In this document: piece after piece, positions 45,880 to 59,973 of the stretch
How positions within the stretch are numbered: position 1 is the first letter of the stretch
Layout: each line of letters begins with the position of its first letter
NCBI GenBank assembly: GCA_029204225.1
Contig: CM055104.1
Span: 53,840,965 to 53,904,964, forward strand
Direction: 5' to 3'
Length of the DNA stretch: 64,000 bases
From: Diphasiastrum complanatum
Lineage: Eukaryota; Streptophyta; Lycopodiopsida; Lycopodiales; Lycopodiaceae
The notes under the pieces: model-generated
The model's database searches: none
What the model saw: the letters and a program-made list of their open reading frames with translations, nothing else
Told to the model about the DNA's origin: nothing
Program-made: the position numbers and the translations under genes

Positions 45880-47459
<1,580 letters not shown>

Positions 47460-48837
47460 TTTTGTCCTCATATGTGTGCATGCAAGTGAGTTAGCGAGCT
47501 TGCAAGTGTGAGTGCATGTGTGCATAATATCACATATACCACATGAACAACTAAGTACAAAATCATATAATAATCTCCATTTAAGATCATTGGATATATA
47601 TCAATGAGCTAAGCATAAAATGAAACCACAAACGCTTCTCTTGAATTGCATTTGACTCTCCTACAAAGAAGTCAAAGCACCAAAAAAATCAATTGTGGAG
47701 TTACTCTAATGACAATATCCTAAAATCCCTCAATAGAAAATCATCATAAGCTAAAAAATAGGACTAGGACGTGTCGAACATCGATTGGGTCTCAAGAGCA
47801 TATGTGCCCTATCACCTAGGCTTGACCCAACCACCCTAAAGCTTCTCCATCAAAAAAGTCAAGAGGGACTATTGCTCTAACTCACTAAAGACCTTGTGAA
47901 TAATAATGTTCAAAGAGATTAAAATGAATAAAAGCCCCCATCATGTATGTATTGGTTCTATTTAGATGTTTGTACCTCTTTTGATTTGTCCCTTGCATAC
48001 TAGGAATTCAATGATTTGTCCCTTGCCTACTAGGAGTTCAAGAACATTCAAAAGAGAATGGATGCAAACTTGGATGTTTGAAGGCCTTTTCTACAAGGCT
48101 TTACACCTCATGATCTAAGTGGGGGAGAAAAGTGGAGAAAATGGCTCCACCTTACAATTCTCAATGTTCATCAAATAAGATCTAAATCTTGAAAGGGCTT
48201 AGCACACTCAAATGCAACTCAAGATAGTTTGTGTGATCATGGCATAATCATAATGCCTAAAGTCATATGGAGGTGGCGCTCGTCAACGCTCTATTGAATT
48301 GAGTAAAAGGAGCTAATAATAATTATGGCAACAATGCAAATATCATTATGAATTTGTATTGTGGGTACATGATTAGCAAGCTATGAATGCCCATAGAGGA
48401 ATCGAGTAGTCAATATGGGAAGAAAACCTCCATTCTAGATATACAAATGTGTCAAATTGGGCATATGATACACTCAATTCTAATAGCTCAAGAAGATTTT
48501 GTGTTCAAAACAAATAAAATCCAACAGAAGAGAATGGTGCAAAAGATGCAAAATCCCTTCATTATAGCCCTTACATTTTAAAATTAAAAAATAATTGAGC
48601 ATCTTAGTATCTAGTTAACCTGCAAACCAATCACATAGTTACCTTAAAAGAGACCCAAATTGATTCCTTAAAGCTAACAAGTCCTTTAGAGCACACTTAA
48701 GCAATTAAATTTATCACTCGTCATCAAATGCTTCCATGGTTAGTGCCACCAATATCAAAATTGCAAGTACATGACACAAAAATGCTTATGCATTAGCTTT
48801 TATAAATTCAGATAACAAGCAATGGTGTGTCTTTTTA
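47460..48837. other. AT-rich stretch, nothing recognised
   Basis: No protein motif or RNA gene. A short direct repeat around 47984-48050 (ATTTGTCCCTTGC, TACTAGGA(A/G)TTCA) is present. Confidence 0.4.
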
Positions 48838-48958
48838 TGGCTTCTCTAGATTATGCTTCTTGGTTTCCAAGGGGAGGCTCGAACCTGGGACCAAAGAAAC
48901 TTTGGATGCCAAGCTAACCAGTTGAGCCAACCCCGTTGGGTGGCTTCTTTAGATTATG
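48838..48958 (-). mobile_element. tRNA-like SINE, copy 2, with 18-bp target-site duplication
   Basis: An 85-bp insert (48856-48940) lies between 18-bp direct repeats with one mismatch (TGGCTTCT(C/T)TAGATTATG, 48838-48855 and 48941-48958). The minus strand carries an A box TTGGCTCAACTGGTTAGC (48913-48930) and a B box AGGTTCGAGCC (48876-48886). A tRNA-like fold is visible: CCAAAG-TTT-CTTTGG as the anticodon arm, a T arm, and GGGG/CCCC outer pairing. It ends TTGGAAACCAAGAAG without a long A tail. Confidence 0.88.
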
Positions 48959-51149
48959 AACAAAAAATTCTATAGAGCATCACATAAGCAATATTGGACA
49001 TATAATTGATTAGCATGTGACAATCTCCAACTAAGATCATTGTACACTCAACAATAAATTGAGCATAAAGTAGATTGCATGGGAGTGTTTATCTCAAAAG
49101 ACTTGTAGATACCTACATAGAACTTAAAGAAACCCAATCAATCAACTATAGAATGCCTAGGATTAATCTACTTATAGTGTTTTGTAGGCTTTAGGAAAAT
49201 ATTAAAAGCATCAAAATAAGCATACAACACCCAACGGAATCGTGCATCCAACCATTTTGAAATATGGCACATAATGTCTAATCTTATTCAATAACCCATA
49301 AGACTAGGCCCAATGGACCCAACTTAGTGAGTCAACTTAGTGAGTCAAGCAAATAATTCTACGTTACAGGCCCAAATTAAAAAGACCCCAAGAATAAGGC
49401 CCTAAGCACATGTCCATAACCCTCTTTGAGTCTCCTATTGATATAAACATTATCCCCAATGTGGGAGAATGTGTAAAGGGTTATAAATCCTAGTAAACAT
49501 GTTAGATTTCACATAACATGTATGTGTTGGAATGAGCACAAAGCCAAAATCTGCATGGGATGAATTTGGTGTTACCAAGTGCTTGAGCTTCGTCCTGTAC
49601 CAAGAGAACAATCAACCATTTTAAATGTTTCAGTTTCAAATGTTGCCCAAGTCTTTTTTGAGTTTTTCAAAAAAATCTTCTACCCTATGCACATGTTAAT
49701 TCAAGTGGTAGGGGGCCAAATAGATCAAAACATTGGATGAATGAGCAGGCAAAAGCAAAGCAAAACCATCAATCAATCTACTGTGAGACTTGAGTACCAA
49801 AAGCAATCATCTTTCATGAAAAAGAAACCTTCCACTCATCATATTACATTTTATGATTCATGAACACGTTACACTATTGTAGTGGACAATAAGAACCAAC
49901 ATACATGCACCAAATACCAGATAATAAATAAGGCATGTTGGAAACTAAGCTAGTATTTTGAGATCAACAAAAATTTGTGCTAGAAAGTACTAGCTCAATT
50001 CTCAAAGTAGACTTAATATTTCATCTACAATAACATAGATAGCTTATGAGTCCCATGGAAAAGTGTAGCTTGGTTTAGAGTATCAGTTGGTGTGCCAAAA
50101 AATCAGTTATCACATTATATAGTGCATTGACCTACTATGCAAAAAAGAGCTGTCACTACTAGCGAGTATCAAATAGCATTTCCATGCAACCCATGAAAGG
50201 CATGGTATTATAGCCTATGCAAGGGCCCAAGCCATGCAATTGTAATAAACTCCTTACCACCAATAATGTCCTTAGTAATTTGCCATGCAATTTATTGTCG
50301 TAGTGCCATACAATACGAGACATGCACATCATGCCTCATGCATAGCTCAAAGTACTTGTGCGATAATTTTGGCTATCCAGATTATGACCGAATGTAGCTA
50401 ACCCACCTAAGGCTCGACTAACATGTAGGTAGGTGAAACCTAAGCATATTATGCAGGCTTGAGATATGAGTAGTTTATCTTCTTCTTTCAAAACTTTGAT
50501 GACCACACAATAGTTTAAGATTGATCATTTTCAGATTCTTTGCATAGATCTTCTATTAATGTCCTGCTAGTATCCATAATGACAAGATCATCAAGCTACA
50601 AACTACAAAAATATGTATAGTCAAGGTGGCAATAGGTCCCACAAAGACAATATTAATGATAATAGGGACCAACAAGATTGAAAAATGATCACTACCAATT
50701 GTGTTGCTCATGATGAAAGTGAATTAGAATATAATGGATGGAAACCAATAAAAAATGAAGTGTGATTGTTGTAACCAACTAGTGATAGATAATCAGCCAA
50801 TAGATCAATAAGTATAGAAGAAAATGACCCCTTAACAATTGTATAAGAAAAGTGAGCCTCCCAACAAGAATCGTTGTAGAAAAGGGCAATTGCCAAAGAG
50901 ATGATATTACTGCTTGATGAAATAGTAGGACCTTTTACAAGACGATCAAAGAGGTGCACATGTTGTAAAGAGACGACAAAGTTATAGAGGGAGATATCAC
51001 TGTTTGTTTCGAGACATGCCCACCACTTTACGATCTTTCATAGCCTACAAGGACCCCTGGTGGGTCACTCTTATGGTATGAGAGATGTTCACATTGCGGC
51101 AGGATCTATGCTGGACATCTCAACATTGTACTTCTCAGCCATTGATTAC

Positions 51150-51150
<1 letters not shown>
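48959..51150. other. AT-rich stretch, nothing recognised
   Basis: The frame 50708-50959 (minus) matches no family known to me. No repeats with clear boundaries were seen. Confidence 0.4.

Positions 51151-52588
<1,438 letters not shown>

Positions 52589-52665
<77 letters not shown>
52589..52665 (+). repeat. (TC)38 microsatellite
   Basis: A pure TC tract of about 77 bp. Confidence 0.95.
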
Positions 52666-52668
<3 letters not shown>

Positions 52669-53339
52669 AGATCTCATATTCACATCATTTTGTTATGATC
52701 CAGAGAGGATCGTCTATACCTCCACTATGTGGAGTTTACAAGATAGCTAAACGTCGAATCACATGACTAGTTAACACTAATCAACTAGCTAGTTAGTCTC
52801 CGTCGTTGCTACTCGTTTCAGCTGGTGAAGCTTGTTGAACTACCAGCTGACAGCGCGAAAGATTTTTCTTCGCCTGATTCGTAATCTCCCATTTGCTTTT
52901 GTTCTTTTCGTTTCTTTTCGTAGTTTTTGTTTCGCGTCCCTTTTGTGGTTTGCGATCCTGGAGCTGTGTTTGCGATTCGCGATTGATTTGCAAATCGTTC
53001 ATGCTTTGAGTTAAAGACACGTTGACTGTCACAAATCATTCTCATTCGACTGTCGCAAATCGTTCTTGTTCGACCTTCGTGCTACGACAAAGTTGCAGGA
53101 GTTCACCATTTCTGACAGAGAGCCTCTTTGCTACCATCGGAGAGTATTATTGATATGGGCCAGCATCTCATTACTAGCTTCTTTTAAAAGCAGGAGCACG
53201 ATGACCTATCAGATGATGAGACAGTCATACTGGTGAGGGCGACGGCCCAGTGTGCCCAGCCACCACCTCTTGTCAGATCTACATGTGCCTCCAGAGCTAC
53301 CAGAGCTCCTCGACCACAGATCACATCTTCTATGAGTAT
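52666..53339. other. No recognised gene
   Basis: A short tandem pair GACTGTC(A/G)CAAATC(A/G)TTCT lies at about 53027 and 53050. The frames at 52793-53045 (minus) are Lys/Gln-rich and match nothing known to me. Confidence 0.3.
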
Positions 53340-53721
53340 CAGACGTTTTGCTTGGTTGGTATGAACTGTGCCATTTTAGTTAACCTGTCAACTATTACCC
53401 AAATGGCATCATTTTGCTCCCCCGTCTGAGGTAGCCCAACCACAAAGTCCATGGAAATGCTTTTCCACTTTCTTTTAGGAATTTCCAAGGGCATTAACAA
53501 ACCAGCTGCCTTAAGTCTTTCAGCTTTATTAACTTGGCATTGTGCACATATGCCTCCACTTTACTTTTTAGGTTTGGGCAGTAAAAGTTCCTTTTTACTA
53601 AACCAAGCGTCCTTTGTGAGCTAGAGTGCCCTGCACACGGGCTGTCATGACATTCATGTAGGATTTGGGCCCTTATATTATCATTTTCTGGCACACAAAC
53701 TTTCTCATTCCAGAAAAGCAA
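53340..53721 (-). pseudogene. Ty3 integrase N-terminus, truncated
   Basis: The zinc-binding part reads ILHECHDSPCAGHSSSQRTL and VEAYVHNAKLI, where the expected CxxC is lost (Asn and Leu instead). After a frameshift come SISMDFVVGLPQ with the first catalytic Asp and VIVDRLTKMAQFIPTKQ. The sequence then becomes unrelated at about 53340. Confidence 0.8.
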
Positions 53722-54579
53722 CCCATTCCTAATAGAATAATCTCTTTGTATCTTGTCCTGAGGAGAATCTTGGAATCTTGCATTCCAAGCTCGTCACTAG
53801 ATCTAGAAGAACCTGCCAGGACATCTAGCCAAATACGACTGAAATACCTATCGGTTTTACACAAATCTCTTAATGACAAATTCAACTCAGATTGGATCTG
53901 AGAAAAGCTTAACTGATTAACCTCTCCAATCCGGCTTAAGGCATCCGCGACACTATTAGAAGTACCTTTCCGGTAATCAATGTCATAATGAAATTCTTGA
54001 AGCATCTCTGACCATCTGGCCTTATGACCCCTAAGGTCGACCACATCGTTAATATACTTTAATGCTTGATGGTCAGTAACTATGGTAAACTGGGAGCCAT
54101 ACAAATAATGTCTCCAAACTTTTAGGGCATGAATAACAGCAAAAAGTTCCTTGTCATAGGTGGAATACTTCCTTTGAGCAAGGTCTAACTTCTTGCTTTT
54201 AAAAGCTACCAGTCTACCATCCTGATATAACACTATGCCTATAGCATAGTCACTGGCATCCGTTTCAAGTACATACGGCTTGTTAGGATCCAATGTCTAA
54301 AATAGGTGTTGTAGCTACACAATATTTGAGGTTCTCAAAACTTTGATTCAACTCTTCAGTCCAAGTAACTGGAGGACTAAACTTACTGTGCCGGCTAACT
54401 CTTTTAGCCCCTCTGAGGACATTCGTCAAGGCCAATGCAATTAATGCATAATTCAAGATGAATCTATGAAAAAATCCTGTAAAGCCCAAAAAAGACTTAA
54501 CCTCACGGACGGTTTTAGGGATAGGCCATTCACATACTTGTCGGACTTTATTTGGGTCAATTTCCAACCCATGGTCCAA
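53673..54579 (-). CDS. Ty3 RT connection and RNase H
   Basis: The frame 54283-54579 covers the connection (IDPNKVRQVCEWPIPKTVRE, VKSFLGFTGFFHRFI). The frame 53673-54293 holds RNase H: LETDASDYAIGIVLYQDGRL, YDKELFAVIHALKVWRHYL, VTDHQALKYI and SNSVADALSR, with all expected acidic residues. The two overlap by 11 bp in different frames, a one-base shift near 54290. Confidence 0.88.
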
Positions 54580-54589
54580 AATAATGTGA

Positions 54590-55553
54590 CCAAGGTATAA
54601 TAACCTTTTCTAGAAGAACACACATTTGGAATCCTTGGCAAAAAGCTTCTCCTATCTAAGTAACTTTAAGACAGTCCTGAGATGCTCCTCATGCTCCTCC
54701 AAGGTCTTACTATAGATGAGAATATCATCCAAGTAGACTATTACGAACTTTTCCAGATATGGACGAATAAGAGCATTCATCATCTGCTGGAAAGACGCTG
54801 GAGCATTTTTCAAGCCAAATGGTAAAACCATAAACTCATAATGGCCGTACCTAGTTCTAAACCCGGGTTTTCAACATACTTAGTCTTTATGCAAATTTGA
54901 TGATACCCTGATCTCGAATCAATTTTGGTGAAGTACTTTGCACCATGCAATCGATCAACCAGCTCATCCATTCGCGTCAAAGAATAACAGTTTCTAATCG
55001 TTAGTTTATTCAACTTTTTAAAGTCCACACAAAGACGAGTACCTCCGTCTTTTTTATCAACAAGGAGCACAGGTGCCCCCCAGGGAGACTTACTAGGCAT
55101 AACATGGCCCATCTTAAGGTAATTTTGCAGTTGCCTATAAACCTCATCCACTTCAATAGTACTCATCCTATATGGATACAGTGATACTGGAGAACTACCA
55201 GGAATCAGTTTAATACTATGGTCAACACCCCTAGAGGGGGGAAGACCCTTAGGAAACACATCGTTAAATTCCTGCCTAAGTTTCCTAAAAATTTCACCTT
55301 CTGGTGAATTTTCTTGCTTTAGGTTATAAAACATTAGTTCCATTTGGAGATTGTAAAATTGCAAACTACGTTCATGGTAAGTAATATCTTTTAACCAACA
55401 TAAATAAGAACTGCAATCAACAACATCCATACATTTAACTGTTTCCAAAGCAGAAAGCATATACGGAGTAGAAATATCAACATTTCCATTTAATTCTATG
55501 AGTGAGCCGTTATGCAAGAAGGAAAAACTGTGTGTTACATAGTTTTTCTTCAT
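54590..55553 (-). pseudogene. Ty3 reverse transcriptase
   Basis: The frame 54810-55553 gives [53 protein letters not shown] and [11 protein letters not shown]. It shifts near 54870; the next frame gives [20 protein letters not shown] and [19 protein letters not shown] with catalytic YLDD (about 54730). A stop near 54655 follows (LLR, stop, EKLFAKDSKCVFF). Confidence 0.85.
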
Positions 55554-55562
55554 AGACTCGTT

Positions 55563-55841
55563 CTAGAACCACTCCTTACCAAGTATAACATCTACTCTAT
55601 CAAGATTCATAATGTGAAAGTCTAATTTATCTTTATAGGCTTGAACCTCAATTGGTAGATGTGGGACTATCCGGTCCCATACTTGGCTTTCTGCTCCAGT
55701 TGCCAGCTTCACTATGTATCGGTGGTCACTTTGCCTTGTTTCCACCTTTAGCTTCTGCAACAAATTAGTGTTAATAAAATTATGTGTGGAACCATCGTCA
55801 AATAAAACAGTTACGGCTTGGCCACCCACAACCCCCTTCAT
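55563..55841 (-). pseudogene. Ty3 protease
   Basis: A 92-codon frame with VTVLFDDGSTHNFINTNLLQ, the catalytic Asp motif, and the end LDFHIMNLDRVDVILGKEWF. It stops with TAG at 55563. FGPHDLIRMKG upstream is in the same frame. Confidence 0.85.
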
Positions 55842-55880
55842 CCGAATGAGGTCATGAGGGCCAAAAACAGCCGTATTAAA

Positions 55881-56868
55881 TCAACAATGCTCACACACAG
55901 AATTACCAGCAAAGGAAAGATCTACACTAGATATGCTAGAGTTACCTGGCATCTTAAAAGGTGCCCCTTTAGCTTTCCGTTTCTTTGGACATTCCTTCAT
56001 GACATGACTTGGTTCCATGCAGTTGAAGCATAGATTGTCGCTTATGGCTTTCATAAAGGTTTCCTGGTCCAAGGTAGATCTTTTCTTTGACTTACCTGAA
56101 CCCAAAGACCCATCCTTGGCTTGTCTTTCATTTTCTTTGGAAAGAAAGGCTTCTTACCCTTTACGTCGGGCAAGACACCAATCTCAGGCTTAGCCATCAT
56201 ACCAGTATCATCGTAGATTATGGCGAAGCGAACAACATCCTCAAGGGTAAGAGGCTGGTTCCTCCTGACCTCTAGCTGATAGGCTCTTGGCAACCCAAGT
56301 ATAAAATGCAACTTTTTGCAAAACGAGAATGGACTTCTTGAAAATCTTGTAAATACTGATCTAGGGGCCGGTTCCCCATATGGATCATTGCATATTGACG
56401 GTAAAATTCAAAATCATCAAGAATGGGAAGGAAGGTCACCTTAAAGGCCTTACAAAAATCCTCCCAATTCCTAGGAACTTCAGGCTTACCCCTGATATCT
56501 TGCCACTAGGTAAATGCTTTACCTCACAGGTACATGACGACGAGATTGATCTTGTTATCCTTAGATGAATCGTGCACGGAAAAGTGCAAATTCCATCGAT
56601 CCAACCATTGCAAGACTGGCTCCAAGGTTCTATCCTTCTTTTCCCGAGCAAAAACTTCAGGAGTGAACAAGGGTTGATGCACCAATTGCCTTAGATGCAT
56701 CAATTTCTTGAGATCATGCTGATCCTGACTGTACTTAGCTTGCATATCCACAATCTGTTGCTGTAGATTGTTAATTGCCAGCGTCAAAGCATCAGGGTCT
56801 AAAGCTGAGGTAGATACAGTAACCTCCTTAGCAGGAGACATAGGATGGATGGTAGGAGTAGGATCCAT
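55881..56868 (-). pseudogene. Ty3 gag
   Basis: It starts at ATG 56866-56868 (MDPTPTIHPMSPAKEV). A predicted coiled segment (LAINNLQQQIVDMQAKYSQD) precedes the capsid (WLDRWNLHFSVHDSS, WQDIRGKPEVPRNWEDF, MIHMGNRPLDQYLQDFQEV, LTLEDVVRFAIIYDD). A zinc knuckle CFNCMEPSHVMKEC is intact (C-x2-C-x4-H-x4-C) at about 56035-56000. Stops occur near 56524 and in the capsid, and the knuckle lies in another frame, so it is split into three pieces. Confidence 0.8.
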
Positions 56869-56879
56869 TTTACAAGGAG

Positions 56880-57370
56880 AAGAGAGGTGAATTAAGAAAG
56901 AGATGGTAGAAGAGAATCAAAAGCTACTCAAAGAAGGTAGATACAAGGCTACTCTTGCTCTCTCTTTACAAACCAAATGGTACTGTCCATGGCTGCCAAG
57001 AGGAATAAGAGAGAGCAAAGAGAAGGATGCACCACCACCTCCACCTCTTTTCACCAAAAAGCCTAGCATAGGAGAGGTATGTCTCCCTCTCCATGCTTGC
57101 TCTACCCCTACCAAGTGGCTTTGCTTTGCCAACTAGGCATCCACCTCAGTCCCTTGGCCAACTCCTAGCAACTTGCCAGGTGGCCTACAACCCCCCTCTC
57201 CCCTTCTTTTTTCTTCCCTTCCAGATAGTGCAGCATTGGAAAACAGGGACTCGTGAAGAAAAATGTATGATTTGTCATCGAGAGGGCCCCAAAAGTGGCA
57301 ACCAAGGATCAGAAGTGAATTGGAACTGTAAGGCGCTGCCTTTTGCCACTTGTCCAGGCCAAAATAGTGT
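56880..57370. other. Leader or flank of the Ty3 element
   Basis: No primer-binding site or LTR ends were found; frames are proline- or leucine-rich chance frames. It may be the untranslated leader of the Ty3 element or unrelated DNA. Confidence 0.3.
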
Positions 57371-57377
57371 CGTGCGT

Positions 57378-57600
57378 ACCCTAACCCTACTCTGTCTATT
57401 ACATAATGCCACTCTAACCCTAATCCTAATGTAACTCTAAGTTTAACCCTAACCCTAACTCTAATATAACTCTATTTAACACCTTATGCCAATCTAAACC
57501 CTAACTAAAACCATGACCTTGATCTAACTCTAACTTCACTCTAATCCTAACCCTAACTCTAATGTAGCCCTAATCCTAACACTAACCCTTACTCCAACAC
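57378..57600 (+). repeat. Degenerate telomere-like repeats
   Basis: About 220 bp made of CCCTAAC, CTCTAAC and CCTAAT variants (ACCCTAACCCTAACTCTAAT and similar), interrupted by short AT-rich words. It resembles a decayed interstitial telomeric array on this strand, although the plant telomere unit is CCCTAAA. It ends a few bases from the Helitron coding end. Confidence 0.7.
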
Positions 57601-57613
57601 CTCAAAACAAATA

Positions 57614-58513
57614 CTACAACACTTCGAAATACACAATATTTTGAGTGCACCTCGCCACTCCTACCACATCTGTAAATCGGCCGTCAATATCAGTAATCAA
57701 CACTTGTACACTTCCTGCATTCCGAACTCTCGATAATGCGACATACAACTGACCATGAATAAATACGGGATGTGGCAAGTACAATCCAATAGTCTGCCCC
57801 TGCGCCTTGTTTATTGTCATGGCAAAAGCTACTCTAATAGGAAATTGTATTCGTTGTAATTGGAACGACAAGTCTGAAGCGCTCAACACCAATCTATGTG
57901 GAGGACATCCACTCGGTTGCAAGCTATTCAAAAACTCTACTGGGTACACATCAGAGTCATCACGCTCAACCACGCTATCAGCACCATAAAATGTGCAAGC
58001 ATCACCAGGAAATTGCTCAACAACTTTCAAATTGATCTCATCCACGTTTTCGTTCAACGGAGTCAATATTGGAAGGCTTCTTAAAAAATCAACATCCATG
58101 TAACGTCGTGCGATATCGGAGAAAGTGAACGAAATCAACTCACACACATCTCGCGTCCTTAGACACATACACTCTGGCAAAGAAATCAAATCCAAACCAC
58201 GGAACACAAATGTGGGCTCACGACCATCTCCAATACTCAACAAATACTCTGCAAACCTCAACTACTCATTCCAATCGGCTCCCTCCACACCCATAGCACG
58301 CATGTTCATTGACAGTTTGTGCACTTCCATATATTTCCAAAAACGTGAACACTTCAGTGAAGCGCTCACAATCTGTGCACGACTGTCCCGTCGTACCACC
58401 GGGATCACCTGATGGAAATCACCACCAAAAACGATCGGAATCCCTCCAAATGGAGTATCAATATCCAATATGTCCCGTAGAGACCGATCCACACACTCAA
58501 TGGCACGGTGCAT
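57614..58513 (-). pseudogene. Helitron PIF1-type helicase, C-terminal half
   Basis: Frames 58262-58513 and 57614-58261 are in the same frame with a stop at 58262-58264 between them. The Walker B part reads IPIVFGGDFHQVIPVVRR. Later motifs are LSMNMRAMG, VYPVEFLNSLQPSGCPPHRL, VAFAMTINKAQGQTIG and LYVALSRVRN. Walker A (GxGGTGKT-like) and the whole N-terminal half are absent because the sequence jumps from the Rep domain to IECVDRSLRDIL. It cannot hydrolyse ATP. Confidence 0.9.
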
Positions 58514-58922
58514 TTGGAAAAGCTGTTCTGCATGGGCTGTGCATCATACATGTCCTCACTATCTCGTACAACTCCGGATCATCTTCCCTCACAAGAATCT
58601 CTACGCATACAATAAGATCGTAATCCCCAACAGTGATGGGTTTGCTCCGCTCCTCCAATATAATCAATAGGTGGGCATGGAAAAATCCTCTCTTCTGAAA
58701 CTCTACAACATGAAGCCTTCCTATAATGCGCCCAAATATTCCATCCTTCTTCAACAAATCAATCAAATGTTGAAGCTTCATGCTAAAAACCCTCGACACC
58801 AAATCGGGCCTATCTGCAGGTGTCTGCCGAAATCTCAACTCCATCCTCACTTCTGACCAATTTGGGTTCGCCGTTATTGTGATAAACAAATCGGGAGAAC
58901 CCAACTCCCTAACGACGGCCAT
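58497..58922 (-). pseudogene. Helitron HUH endonuclease (Rep) C-terminal part
   Basis: It encodes LGSPDLFITITANPNWSEVR, RVFSMKLQHLIDLLKKDGIF and GRLHVVEFQKRGFFHAHLLI. HAH is the HUH metal-binding motif. The catalytic Tyr pair should follow further on; the sequence after VREDDPELYEIVRTCMMHSP runs to a stop at 58497, near the deletion point. Confidence 0.88.
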
Positions 58923-59973
58923 AGCATCCTGGTACTGCTGAGCATATGACGCGGTGAACTGATATAGGATGATGGAAGGACTATTTGCTGCCCTGTGTCC
59001 CTGGCAGAATGAGCTCCAAGGGCATCAACGATGCCAGTGCGAATCTCTCTACGAAATCTATCTCGATTGTTATAGATGTAGTTCATGTTGTTTTGCACCA
59101 TCTTAGCTACCATGTCACACACATACTCTTGCAACAACCTTCCACCCAAATGTATAGGTGAAACATGCCCCACTCGTACCTGTAAATGTTAGTTGTAAAA
59201 CTCTCGAATGGTGACAACTTTGTGTCTGCCCTCTAATTGCTCTTCGGGAACATCTAAATGTTTACCATCATGTATGTCATCATCATCACCACGTGCAACA
59301 TCTCTTATACACATATATGGAATCCCCTGATACCACCATCAGTACCATAGGGAAAGAGGAGGACAAAATGCAAGGCATCATACGATGAATGACGCTCTGT
59401 GATATGTTGCAAACCATTCTGAATGGAGTGCAATATGATGTCAGGTATTCCGTCACTCGGTGTATCATCTATAGGCATAAGCACTGCAATCTCATTGCTC
59501 GTAGGAGCATTGAACTGTCTATTTGCTCTACTCTGTGAACAACCAGACACTATGCGAAGTCGAATATCATTTGTGAAGTTTTTTCGAATGATTCGAGCAA
59601 CATTCTTAAATCGTTGTGCAAATGGATTCACATCCATCATCATGCTTTGCAAAAGGGAGAGAATGTCATGCCTAAGATCGGGATTCAGAGATAATCTCTG
59701 ATCTAATTGCAAATCATCACCATCCATGATGTAGATTTGCAAAAATGAAGGTCTATCTAAAGGCAACAAACCACCAATATGATGATACAACCGGCCAGAC
59801 ACTCTAAATGTATACGCGCCGCCTACGGAGTTGGCAGTGGATCTATCTTGATTCACCCCAAGAGATGCGAAGGCCAAGGAGTTATTATAACTCCGAACGT
59901 CTTTTCTAAAATGAGCTCCCACGTCATCAGAAGATGTGTACAAACTAAGGAGATAAAGAGGCGGTGATGGCAT
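58874..59973 (-). pseudogene. Helitron_like_N domain
   Basis: The frame follows the N-terminal region after a TAG at 59974-59976: PPLYLLSLYTSSDDVGAHFR, YNNSLAFASLGVNQDRSTAN, TFRVSGRLYHHIGGLLPL, PSFLQIYIMDGD, then FKNVARIIRKNFTNDIRLRI and LFPYGTDGG at about 59330. A frameshift near 59320 is followed by a diverged stretch and then the frame 58874-59173 (LGGRLLQEYVCDMVAKMVQN, YIYNNRDRFRREI). The order is normal for plant Helitrons. Confidence 0.85.

Larger units (their letters stand above)
53340..56868 (-). mobile_element. Ty3 LTR retrotransposon, minus strand, truncated in integrase
   Basis: Gag, protease, RT, RNase H and the first part of integrase follow in order on the minus strand. Reading stops near 53340, just after the first part of the integrase core (SISMDFVVGLPQ, IWVIVDRLTKMAQFIPTKQ), so the rest of integrase and the 3' LTR are missing. 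No primer site or 5' LTR was found above 56900. Frames are broken at several points but protein similarity is high. It belongs to a different subfamily from the element at 1-5015, with a gag start MDPTPTIHP. Confidence 0.88.

Noticed and set aside
48856-48940. A functional tRNA gene
   Set aside because: A and B boxes and a tRNA-like fold are present, but target duplications flank it, a second diverged copy exists, and the anticodon loop is only three bases.
57093-57434. 113-codon plus-strand frame near the telomere-like repeats
   Set aside because: No recognisable motif; it ends within the repeat and overlaps the presumed Ty3 leader.
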